This document shows, piece by piece, positions 38,490-48,518 of a stretch of DNA of 64,000 nucleotides; position 1 is the stretch's first letter; every line of letters starts with the position of its first letter. The DNA comes from Ariolimax columbianus (lineage: Eukaryota; Mollusca; Gastropoda; Stylommatophora; Arionidae). The notes under the pieces are model-generated. The model searched no databases, was not told where the DNA came from, and saw only the letters and a list, made by a program, of their open reading frames with translations. The stretch covers positions 113,443,764-113,507,763 of the forward strand of contig JAVGWX010000003.1 of assembly GCA_036924085.1 (NCBI GenBank). Reading direction: 5' to 3'. Made by a program: the position numbers and the translations under genes.

Positions 38490-39350
38490 TATATGCGCCA
38501 CAATCCAGCGGTCCTTGTCGGCCCCTCCCGGGTAACCGATCTCCTCTACGCTGATGGCGTCGTCATACCGGACTACGATTCTCAGGCCCTGATAGGCCCC
38601 ATAGAGGCAATGGATCGATCGGTTACCTACCTAGGCTTGCAAATCTCCTGGTCGAAGACAAACATCCAAAACCTCTGCAGGGTCCCATCTGCGCTGAGCA
38701 TCACCATGAACGACAACCCTGTTGCAGCCAATGAGGACTTCGTCTACCTCGGCAGCAGACAGTCCTCTGACGCACGCAGCAGTCACGACATCACCCATAG
38801 AGTGGGCTTTGCGGTTTCATCTATGCACTCGCTCCGCAGAGTCTGGTGCCAGTGAAGGCTCTTCCTGGAGACCAGACTTCGCATTTACTCCTCCTGTATT
38901 GTCCCCATTTTCCTGTACGGGACCGAGTCCTGAACACTACTACAACAGGACCGGCATAGTCTTGAAGCCTTTCACCTGCACAACCAGAGGCGCATCCTCG
39001 GGATCGTCTGGCATGACATGATTTCCAACATTGAAGTAGTTCGACGTACTCAACTTGCAGGCATTGTCTCAACGGTTGATCACCGTTGTCTCTCGCTCTT
39101 CGATCACGTTGTTCGCCTTTCCCAGGAAGTCCCAGCCCACGAGATGAGTCGGCAGTCTGGGGGGGGGGGGGGGGGAGAGGGGAGGGGAATTTAGAGTCAC
39201 AGGAAGAAACCGAGCTCATCCTGGAGACGTCCTCGGGGCCGGCTTCGCAACATCTGGCTAACACAGATCGCCACGTCCCCAACAGAACTGCAGACCGCCT
39301 GGGACGCGGCCATCAGATGTGGTCATTCGTCACGACGGGCCCTGGTCGCC
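38490..39350 (+). mobile_element. GC-rich LINE RT relic
   Basis: RVTDLLYADGVVIPDYDSQA (YADD changed to YADG), SVTYLGLQISWSKTNIQNL, EDFVYLGSRQSSDARSSHDI, LRIYSSCIVPIFLYGTESW, HNQRRILGIVWHDMISNIEV and a tail ELQTAWDAA. RT catalytic box through C-terminal domain; stops and a poly(G) run near 39,157 break it. Base composition is clearly GC-richer than its surroundings. Confidence 0.75.
39157..39190 (+). repeat. poly(G)/G-rich run
   Basis: About 18 consecutive G followed by agaggggagggg within the LINE relic. A similar G run is at 39,758-39,788. Confidence 0.9.
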
Positions 39351-39479
39351 TAAGCGTACTATTGTTCTTGTCGATGCGCCGCATTCTTCTGTATATCCGC
39401 ATTTCCAAATTTGACCATTTTCCGAATTTCTTTCTGGCCAACATGGACAAAATCAGTCTGGATTCGAAGGATTATCGAT

Positions 39480-40050
39480 AAATTTGTTTTTCTTTTTTCT
39501 TGATGAAATTGACTGGAAACACGCGTTGTCTGTTTACACTGGTGCTGTGATGAGACACGGCCATTCCTGTCCCTACTGCCTTGTGGGATACCTGGTCACA
39601 GGTAAGACTGAGAGAAAACCCATAGGAAACGTCCGGAGCTGATGTCCCTAAGACAGTTTAGTGGTAATTTCATCACTATTGTGGCAACTCCTGCGACTTC
39701 ACTGATTTCAGGCTGTATCGGATAATGCCGTCTCTCTGATAAATTAACTACTATAAGAGGGGGGGGGGTGGAGGGAGGGGGAGGGGGCAAAGCTTGCGAC
39801 CTGGAGAGACCTCTCAGTTTCACACTGAGCCGTCGACACAACAGGTGCAGCAGCAGTTAAACTGGGATGTTTGAATATCCATACCATGCTGACTGGACTG
39901 TCTGATAGCTTGCATAACATTAGTAATGTCAGGAAGACATGCGTTACTAATGATGAATTAAAAAGAAAAAAAGAATCGATGTGAACAATGCAGCACTTAA
40001 ATAAACTCAAGTGAGAAAAACTACATTTTCTGCTGACAAGGAAAAGAACA
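39480..40050. other. unannotated; G-rich run at 39,758-39,788
   Basis: No exon or repeat family recognised. Confidence 0.35.
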
Positions 40051-40053
40051 CTG

Positions 40054-40055
<2 letters not shown>

Positions 40056-40112
<57 letters not shown>
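40056..40112 (+). repeat. (GA)n microsatellite with G run
   Basis: About 24 GA dinucleotides followed by ggggggggg. Confidence 0.97.
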
Positions 40113-40499
40113 AATAGACAGAGAAACATAGAGCATGGTGTAGGCTTTGCAGGGAAAAGATCTTTAATTCACATGGTTGAACCAGGCGACAATGGTTCAG
40201 AACGACTTCTTACATTCGTCTCCATACCACCGTAGATTCCACCACTCTTGTCAGTGCTTATGTACCTACCTTGTGCTCCCCGCCTGAAATCAAAGTTGTG
40301 TTTTGCGTTAGAGGCAAACAGAGTTATTCTACCTTTACTAGGTGTTTTCAACGCTGGAGTGGACACTGACCATTTTTCGTGATCTTCATTTCTTAAAAAT
40401 TTTGGAGTCGGCAAAATTAATAAAAATGGCCAATGGCTCTTACCATTCTGTATCTATTATGAACTCTGTCATTTTCATCCTCATTTATCCGTCATGTTT

Positions 40500-40735
40500 T
40501 CCTTAGAACATACGGGCCGCGAGAGCATCTGTTCCTAGTCTGTGCCTTCTTCTTGAATCCACCCACAAAACGTCAATTGAAATGATTGTCTCCTCGACTG
40601 CTCTCCGCCAGGTGTTCCTTGGCCTTCTCATGCTTCTTTTTCTCTATGAGTTGCAAATCAGCGCCTGTCTAGATATGTTGTCCGGATTCTTTCTGAGAGT
40701 GTTAACTGTTCATCCCCACTATCTCTCCAATATTT
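40500..40735 (-). mobile_element. LINE-T C-terminal relic, minus
   Basis: Minus strand: RKNPDNISRQALICNS, then RKRSMRRPRNTWRRAVEETI. Matches the LINE-T signature ([32 protein letters not shown]). Confidence 0.65.
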
Positions 40736-40859
40736 AATGTTGCATTGGTTCTTCCCGTGTTCTATCACACACATACTAGTATGTATTTACCATTATCTCT
40801 GGCCATCTGACACGAACGGGCACTGAAAAATATGAGTTGGTCACACGGAGTTCAAAGAG

Positions 40860-40967
40860 AAAGACAGAGAGAGAGAGAGAGATTGAAAGAGAGAGGGGGG
40901 AGAAAGAAAGAGAGATAGAGATAGAGAGAGAGAGAGAGAGAGAGAAAGAAAGAAAGAGATATGAACT
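40860..40967 (+). repeat. GA-rich simple repeat
   Basis: Imperfect (GA)n with GAAA and GGGG interruptions over about 100 bp. Confidence 0.9.
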
Positions 40968-41635
40968 TCGTATGACCATCTCATGTTCTTAGACAAAACC
41001 CCATTAGATATCATGGATACACACGTACAAAGTACTGGCATCAGCTGGATCTGATTCTTGTCAGGTCTCAAGTATATGCTCCTCGCGCACTCCTACCATA
41101 GTGCAGACTGCGATACTGATAATTCATTAGTTTGTTATAAAATCAGATTTCAGACAAGGAAGCTCCACGCAACAGACACAAAGGTAAGCCACGCAGCGAC
41201 GTAAGTATAATGTCAGACCATGTGTCGATCAAGAAATTGTAAAATTCTCTTGAGGAAACTCCCAATATCCTGTATCGTAGCACCACTGTCACATAGAGAT
41301 GGAAACATTTCCGAAACACAATTCATAGCACTGCGTGTGTTACATTTGAGAGAAGAACTGTTGAATCAAATGACTGATTTTCTGCGAAAGTGAGTGATAT
41401 ACATGACACTCGTAATTGAGACTAAATGCGCTGCACTGATTAAATACAAACACCTTCAAAATGCACGTACTCTGCACACCTTCATGTCTGCCAGAAACCA
41501 CGTTTAACGTACATATCGTCATTGTCCAAATGAGTACTGGCCTCAGTTCAGTGAAAGCATTTAGACTTCAGCACAAACAGACAAAATTAGACACATGTAT
41601 GATGGTATAAAGAAAGCCATTGGTACAATAAGTAG
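40968..41635. other. unannotated intergenic sequence
   Basis: No recognisable feature. Confidence 0.35.
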
Positions 41636-41639
41636 GAAA

Positions 41640-43235
41640 AACAGCACCACTCAAAACCATCACTGGTAAGAAAATAAGTGACACAAGGAAAGCAGATGGA
41701 GCGATGGGTCGAGAAAATACTCTGAGCTCTACTCGTGTGACAAAATTGTAACTCCCACAGTCCTTGACGCTGTCAAAAGCTATCCTAGTTTGGAATAGTT
41801 GGACATCGGACCATCGCTAGAATATCTTAATAAAAACATTGCTAACTTGGCCCAGGGCAGAGCACCAGGCAGTGATCAGTGACATGATCTCATTTGATAT
41901 GATCAAGGTGCACTCTCGCAACTGCTGAATATGATGCTATGCCGGTGCTGGAAAGAAGTAACTATTCTTCAAGCTATAAGAGATGTACAGATTGTAACAT
42001 TATACACAAATAGGATGGTAGAAGTGATTGTGATAACTACTGAGACCTCTCTGCTCAGTGTTGTTGGCAAAGTCTTTGCTAGAGTCATCTTACTATGAAT
42101 ACAACAAATTGGCCGAGCATGTGTATTCAGAGTCGAAGTGTGGATTCATGGCTGAACGGTCAACAATCGACACGATTTTTTTCTCATCGCCAACTTCAGG
42201 AAAAGTCATGCGAGAAGAATATGCCTTTTTATATAATATGCTGAAGTCGAATGCATTGGGCCGACAGGCGCAAAATAAAAACCATAGTGCAACGCACACT
42301 GCCTTGGGGAATAGAGAAATAAGGCGAACGCAAAAACAAAAAACAAAAAAACAAAAAAAATATCGCCTTTAGGAAAGAACCTCAGTCTAAATTAGTAATG
42401 CTCGCAGAAGAAGATATCGCCTTCACTGACCCGACAAAGACATTTGATTTAGATAGCATGGATTGGCTCTTTCAAAACCCTCTTTTAAATTTGGCTAACA
42501 AAACTGTTACAACTGATAATTTCGTTCCGTGGGGTCTTGAAAGAAACAATGTAATTTATTTTATGGTAGCATTTCATTTAGTATCAACTTACTTCTACTT
42601 AAGCACTCCTCTTCTACCCCTGGGATGTAGAGGTAATTGGTTATACTTGCAATGAGGGTGTGCAACAAACATATGGTTTGTCTGTTGTCTCATTTGATGT
42701 TCCCAGTGAGGTCAAACAGAGCTGCGTCCTGACTGAAAAAGGACCAGGGAGGTTACTATCAGGGACTTGCTATTCACTGATGATGCTGTAATTGTCACTC
42801 ACATACAACAAGAACGTCATAGATTGAGAGGTCGCTTGTGCCAGGCCCGCAAAGATTTTACTTTCACCATAGGACTAGACTATAAAAATGTGCTGGGACA
42901 GGAAGTAGATACCGCCCCACCCGTTACCATATATAATTTTGAATTGGCAGCTGTGCACCATTTCACGTTTATGGGGTCCATCATTAACGATAAGCTCTCT
43001 CTGGACACATACATTGACAATCGCATTGGCAAAGCTGCTTCCACATTTGCTCGTCTCAAAACGCTTATTTGTGACAACAAGAAACTTACAATTGAAATCA
43101 AGGCCATGGTTTACAATGCATGTGTCGTTAGCACGATCACATACTTTAGCAATATTTGAACCACCTTTGTCAATCAAGAGCAAAGGTTAAAATATTACGA
43201 GTCACTAATTTGATTTCTCCACACAGATGTTTCTG
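41640..43235 (+). mobile_element. LINE RT relic (FADDAA family) with SINE-B inside
   Basis: Left part: LAQGRAPGSDQ (RT fingers GKxPGxDG), QLLNMMLCRCWKEVTILQAI, LLSVVGKVFARVIL, VEVWIHG. Right part: LFTDDAVIVTHIQQERHRLR (FADDAA-type catalytic box with FTDD), FHHFTFMGSIINDKLS-like YLGS block (HHFTFMGSIINDKLSLD), RIGKAASTFARLKTLICDNK, YNACVVSTITYFSN. Polymerase motif order is intact but frames are broken and a SINE-B fragment splits it at 42,225-42,362. Confidence 0.75.
42225..42362 (+). mobile_element. SINE-B 3' half
   Basis: Starts within the core (atgctgaagtcgaatgcatt, gggccgacaggcgcaaaata) and ends gaatagagaaataaggcgaa with an A/C-rich tail. Confidence 0.85.
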
Positions 43236-43560
43236 CGTTGGGATTGGGAAACGGACGCTTCAGCCCCACGCTGTCTCACGGTGCATATATTTGAAAAATC
43301 CCAATATCGAATGGTTTACCCACCGACTTCATTTGCATCAGTAACCACACGCATATTTATCGATCTGTGTTTTAATCAATATGTCTGCTTCTTGTTAATG
43401 ATTTACTCCTCCCGAGTGAAGAAAAGTATAATGCTCTTTTCCTCGTGTATCCGGCATTTGGTAGTCTTGCCTCTTTAACACTAAACATCTAAATAAAATA
43501 CTCTGAGACCAAATTCTCCAGCCAGAAGGAATTTGATTAACAAGCCTCGCAAAAGATGAC

Positions 43561-44910
43561 CGGTGAGTTTAACGAGCATAGTCTGTAAATTGTTTGAGTC
43601 AATAATCAAAGAAAACATTGTAATGCATTTAGACAAATTTAATCTAATTAGAAATAGTCAGCATGGGTTTACTAGAGGGAGATCATGCTTAACAAATCTA
43701 TTAGAATTCATGGAGGAGATTACTAAAATCATAGATAAAGGGGAGCCAGTGGATGCTATTTATCTAGACTTTGCAAAGGCCTTTGATAGAGTACCTCATC
43801 AAAGATTATTTCGAAAGTTAAAATCACATAGAATAGGTGGGGAAGTTGCCAAATGGATTGAAAATTGGTTAACGGGAAGAAGGCAGAGGGTGGGCATAAA
43901 TAAGGAGTACTCTGAGTGGAGTGAAGTGAAAAGTGGTGTGCCACAGGGCTCGGTTTTGGGACCAATTTTGTTCTTGATATATATAAATGATTTGGACATT
44001 GATATGAGATCCATGATTGCAAAATTTGCTGATGACACAAAACTATGCAGTAGTGTCTCATCTAAAGCGCAAGTGGATATATTGATGTCGGATTTAGATA
44101 AAATTCGAGAATGGTCTGTAAGCTGGCAAATGGAGTTTAATGTAGATAAATGTACAGTCATCCACATGGGTAGATCCAATATGGAACATAATTACAGAAT
44201 GGGAGAAAACAATATTAGAAAGATAGATAAGGAAAGGGACCTAGGGGTTATAATAGATCATACAGGAAAGCTGAGTGAGCAAGTTAAGGTAGCAGTGAAA
44301 AAGGCAAATGCAATGTTAGATATGATAAAAAGAAATATTAAACATAGGAGCAAGGAAGTGATCGTCAAACTGTATAAAGCTTTAGTTAGACCTAGATTGG
44401 AGTACTGTGTACAGGTGTGGAGTCCTTATCATAGAGGGGACATAAACATGCTAGAAAGAATACAGAAAAGAGCGACAAAGATGATAGTGGGATTCCAGAA
44501 TTACAGTTATGAGGAACGACTCAGAAAAACCGGCTTACAGTGTCTCGAAGAGAGAAGAATTCGTGGTGACTTAATACAGGTTTATAAGATGATCAGAGGA
44601 ATCGATAAATTAGACTATAACAAGTTTTTTTAAAATACAGCCACCTACAATAACACGAGGGCATAGCTACAAGCTGACTAAAGAGAGGTCCAGGCTAGAT
44701 ATTAGGAAATATTTTTTTAGTCAGAGAGTGGTGTCTGCTTGGAATGCATTGCCAGGGGAGGTAGTGGAGGCAGGGACAGTTAATGCATTTAAGAATAAAC
44801 TGGATGCGCATAGCTTTTAGAGCAAGGTGATGTAAATGTAACTGGTTGTATACAGACTCTGCAGGGTCTTCTAAACCAGTATAAAGACGTTAAGTTAAGT
44901 TAAGTTAAGA
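43561..44910 (+). mobile_element. CR1-like LINE, 5'-truncated, young copy
   Basis: Begins at the RT block SLTSIVCKLFESIIKENIVM and is almost base-for-base the same as 29,453-30,792 of the intronic CR1. A 356-codon frame runs through AIYLDFAKAFDRVPH, SGVPQGSVLGPILFLIYIND, AKFADDTKL and YKALVRPRLEYCVQVWSPY before a one-base slip in a T run near 44,632. The 3' end is ttctaaaccagtataaagac then (ttaag)n to 44,910. Confidence 0.92.
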
Positions 44911-45139
44911 TTGACTTTGTACAATGAAGTCATTAACGCTTCATCCTCGACTGCAATGTCTGCTTTGACGTTTTACATTTTAAAATGATTGGTACAATAT
45001 AAATAAAATAAAATTAGAGAATGCGCACATTCTATCCTATACATTTCGTAGCTATAGACCAATGAAGGCGGACTGGAGTAATGTTGAGGCATTTCTGCAC
45101 GGTGTTCACATGAATTACCAGTTGATCAATATTTGCAGT

Positions 45140-45451
45140 AACAGCGCATGCGCTGCAGCGGTCAGCGACCCATAGATGACTGCTAGAGTCAGGGCCGGCG
45201 GACCAGAGCTGCCAAGGCCCTTCTACACCTCCACGCGGTGATCCTGGATAACAGGCTGCAACACAGCAGACTGGCTAAGGAGACGGAATCGAAGAGGGAA
45301 TGCTAACCTGGTAATAAAAAATGCTTTCTGAAGTCAGATGTCTTGGACCGAAAGGTATACATATCGCAGTCAAGCTGTAAACTACGACACAATGCATTCC
45401 GTGTCAGGGTTTGGTAGCGGGAGATTGAGAATGAACGAAGCCAAGCCAAGC
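45140..45451 (+). mobile_element. Rep-A, slightly 5'-truncated, with TSD
   Basis: Flanked by caatatttgcagt (45,127-45,139 and 45,452-45,464). Tail gaagccaagccaagc. A deletion removes the ggactacattctgctactt block. Confidence 0.88.
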
Positions 45452-45664
45452 CAATATTTGCAGTTAGCATCCTCCCATATAGGAATAACTGGCAGATTTG
45501 GACGTGAAATAATCACAAACATACACAGTGAACCGTATGGTAGAGTAGCAGTCTAACTCACCGACGAATCCCATTAACATATTCATGGTGTGGTTCTCTT
45601 TCAATTAATAATCACCATTGTGAAGGCTAACCTCCCTAGCATTCCTCTCAATGTGTGTTTTTGA

Positions 45665-45760
45665 AAGACCTGCTTTTTACAGATGCCCTGTTCATGGTTA
45701 CGGCACTAAAGAGCCAGAAAAATACAGAACTAAATTATTTGAGATCAGTACTTTGTCAAC
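45665..45760 (+). mobile_element. I-like LINE RNase H fragment, left part
   Basis: cggcactaaagagccagaaa and ctaaattatttgagatcagt match the RNase H region of the I-like LINE near 20,330-20,390. Its continuation is at 47,679-47,748, after the LINE-R insertion. Confidence 0.75.
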
Positions 45761-46206
45761 ACCGACAAAACTAGAAGTTTCCCCGTTGCGGATATGTTTC
45801 CTGGACCAATTGAAACCCCAAGCAGAGAACATCATTGCCGAGGAGCAAGCAGGGTTCAGACAGGGAAGAAGCACCACGGTACAGATATTTAATTTAAGAC
45901 TGCTAAGTGAGAAATATCTAGATAAGCAGCAAAAACTGTTTGTTGATTTTAAGAAGGCGTTTGATAGGGTATGACATAAAGCGTTATGAGCAGCCATGAG
46001 GATGTATACAATCAACGGAAATATTATAAAGGTTCTTGAACACCTGTATGACAAGGCGTCCAGCGCAGTTCTTGTGAATGGGAGGTGAGGGGACTGGTTT
46101 CGCACATCAGTTGGTGTGAGACAGGGGTGTACACTATATATATTCCTTGAGGGATTATGAGTGAGACACTTCGAGGTCACGTTGGTACTGTCAAGATAGG
46201 GGGCTG

Positions 46207-46535
46207 AACTTCTTCTTTTTCGTACGCTGTCAGACGTCAACTTGAATTTGTTCGAAGAAAGCAGTGGTCATCCTGAGGCTGTCGACACTGCCATAGAGCT
46301 TGTCTAGTATTGGCACTGGTGATGGCCACATGTGCTTTCTCTGGTCCTCGTATGTCGGGCATGTTTGCAGAAGAGGTTCAGCGGTCATTTTCCCTGTACC
46401 ACAAGTGCATTCGTCAGTGCTACCTATCTTCAGTTTATTGAATAGATGGTACCTCAGTCTGTTGTGGCCTGTGCGAAGTCTGAAGACCATGACCTGCTCT
46501 CCTCTGTTCAACTGGTAATAGGCATCGTTTTTGGG
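46207..46535 (-). mobile_element. I-like LINE 3' end nested in LINE-R
   Basis: The minus strand encodes VMVFRLRTGHNRLRYHLFNK and ECTCGTGKMTAEPLLQTCP and ends with gacgtctgacagcgtacgaa plus an AAGAAGAAG-like tail. It separates the KIGG and TITNLLFADD parts of LINE-R. Near-matching gggggctgaac / ggtggccgaac flanks look like an aged TSD. Confidence 0.85.
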
Positions 46536-46770
46536 TGGCCGAACGATTACCAACCTTCTTTTTGCAGATGATATCGACGGGTTGGCGGGTTCAGAAGCAG
46601 AACTACAGGAATGGGCCAGAAGGCTCGATGAAACAGCTCTTGACTATGGTATGGAGATAAACGCTGTAAAGACAAAATTAATGACCAAGAACGCCGAGGG
46701 CGTCAACAGTATGATAACAACTAATGGCCAGGAACTCGAAGTGGTCGACCGTTTTAAATAACTGGGTTCG

Positions 46771-47077
46771 GCGCATGCAGCGGTCAGCGACCCATAGGTG
46801 ACTGCTAGCGTAAGGGCCAGCGAACCAGAGCTGTCAAGACCCTTCTACACCAACAGGGCAGACTGGCTAAGGAGAAAGGATCGAAGAGGGAATGCTAACC
46901 CGGTACTAAAAAAATGCTTGCTGAAGTCGGATGTGTTGGACCGAAAGGTGCAAATATCGCAGTCAAGCTGTAAACTACGACACAACGCATTCCGTTCTCT
47001 GGACTAAATTCTGCTACTTAGGCCCGTGTCAGGGTTTGGTAGCGGGAGATTGAGAACGAACGAAGCCAAGTCAAGCC
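46771..47077 (+). mobile_element. Rep-A nested in LINE-R, with TSD
   Basis: 307 bp, short deletions near the 5' end, between aaataactgggttcg at 46,756-46,770 and 47,078-47,092. Tail gaagccaagtcaagcc. Confidence 0.92.
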
Positions 47078-47678
47078 AAATAACTGGGTTCGAATGTCAG
47101 TGATAAAGGATCAAAATGTGAGATGTTGGCCAGAATAGCACAGACAATAGCGGCGCTTGCACGGCTTAACAAAATCTGGCAAGATAAACGGTTAGTACTA
47201 TGCATGAAAATCAGATTAATGGGTACACTGGTCCTGTCAATATTCCTCTATGCTTGTGAGACATGGACAGTTACAGCTGACCTTCAGCGAAGGATACATG
47301 CCTTGGAGATGAGATGTTTCCGAAGACTTTTAAACGTCACGTACAAAGATCGAGTTACAAATGAGGAAATACGAGATAGAATTACAACAGCAATAGGGCC
47401 TTTTGAAGACCTCTTGGCAACTGTCAGAAGAAGGAAACTCGCTTGGTACGGTCACATATCGAGATCAAATGGTCTTGTAATTACGATCCTCCTCGGAAAA
47501 ATTCAAGGCAGACGAGGTCGTCCCAAAAAGAGGTGGGAGGACAACATAAAAGAATGGTCCAATCTCCGACCAGAAGAGGCAGCGGCCGCTGACAGAGAAG
47601 GGTGGCGTGGTGGTGTGAGGATGTCTTCATGTGTGTCCCAACGACCTCACCGGTTACGGGATGACCTGATCTGACTTG

Positions 47679-47748
47679 ACTTTGTCAACTATGCCAGCAG
47701 TCCACATCCAAAAGAGTCGTGGTACAGTCGTGATCCCATCCCATATTT
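47679..47748 (+). mobile_element. I-like LINE RNase H fragment, right part
   Basis: tttgtcaactatgccagcag and ccaaaagagtcgtggtacag continue the I-like LINE sequence interrupted at 45,760. Confidence 0.75.
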
Positions 47749-47749
47749 A

Positions 47750-48229
47750 TATATATATATAAATGGCTTAGTCGCTTCTCTTTTACCCTGGTAGTATCGA
47801 GGTGAAATGGTACTTACAATGTCCAGACAAACATGTGATTGGCCTGTTGTGTTATTGCACGATGGAGAGCCCTTCCCTGTGGACTTCATACATGCCACGA
47901 TTGGGTAGAAACGTTATTACCTTTCCAGAATTTATACCTAGACAGAGGCTAAAAGGAACACTTTCGATTTTCAGCTGTCGAGTGTTCTTTTACGCGCACG
48001 CGTGCACACGTGCTTATTGGCCATTTCCTATTTATTTTATAGTTGGCGGTCCTGAATATGTATATTTATTTATTCGAGTTAAATCAAACGGTATTTACGT
48101 AATAATTGCTTAGAACCATCTACTTTTATTCTAGTGGAAACTTTTTGATTCAGTTAAGTCTGAAGACTATATAAAATTGGCTCAACAGAAACGTTTGTTC
48201 CCTCTAATTTACCTGATTTGCATTTGACG
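47750..48229. other. unannotated upstream region
   Basis: A short (AT)n at 47,746-47,762; otherwise nothing recognised. Confidence 0.35.
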
Positions 48230-48449
48230 TTCAGTTCACAAAACCACCGCCCAGTCAGTACTTCCGGAAATTTAACTTTGTGGTTGTTGACATTGTGTAC
48301 CAAGCAGTACGTCCTTTCCGACTAAGGCAGATTCAACAAACTTTCTTTCGCGTCTGAACCTACTTACGACACTGGTGATCATAACCAGCCTTCAGTATTT
48401 CCAGAAGTCCATTATTTGAATGCATAGTTTCCTATTACTACGGAGAAGT
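48230..48449 (+). promoter_or_regulatory. candidate KGD4 promoter / 5' UTR
   Basis: Non-repetitive sequence directly upstream of the tentative first KGD4 ATG. No TATA box identified; included because the stretch is free of mobile elements and precedes the start. Confidence 0.3.
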
Positions 48450-48518
48450 ATGGGAGCGGCTGCGGCAAGGACTGTTAATAATAGCGTTACTCTAAATGTA
48501 GACACCGTTGTAGCGAAG
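48450..48518 (+). CDS. KGD4: tentative KGD4 exon 1
   Basis: ATG in AAGTATGGG, 23 codons [20 protein letters not shown] through VAK, then GTGATT. Ala/Arg-rich, no acidic residue before position 18, compatible with a mitochondrial presequence; the phase fits exon 2. The donor is weak and there is no sequence conservation to confirm it, so another first exon remains possible. Confidence 0.5.

Larger units (their letters stand above)
45761..47678 (+). mobile_element. LINE-R polymerase relic, nested, with TSD
   Basis: Flanked by actttgtcaac (45,750-45,760 and 47,679-47,689). RT blocks: EEQAGFRQGRSTTVQIFNLR, KLFVDFKKAFDRV (motif A Asp), AVLVNGR, TSVGVRQGCTL (cf. VRQGC), then after the first nested insertion TITNLLFADDIDGLAGSEAE (catalytic FADD), EVVDRFK followed by a stop, and after the second, CEMLARIAQTIAALARLNKI, LSIFLYACETWTVTADLQRR, DRVTNEEIRDRITTAIGPFE, RRKLAWYGHISRSNGL and RRGRPKKRWEDNIKEW. 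Dead through stops and two insertions. Confidence 0.85.

Noticed and set aside
40011..40235. ORF with ERERERER and its antisense SLSLSL frames
   Set aside because: They arise from the (GA)n microsatellite.
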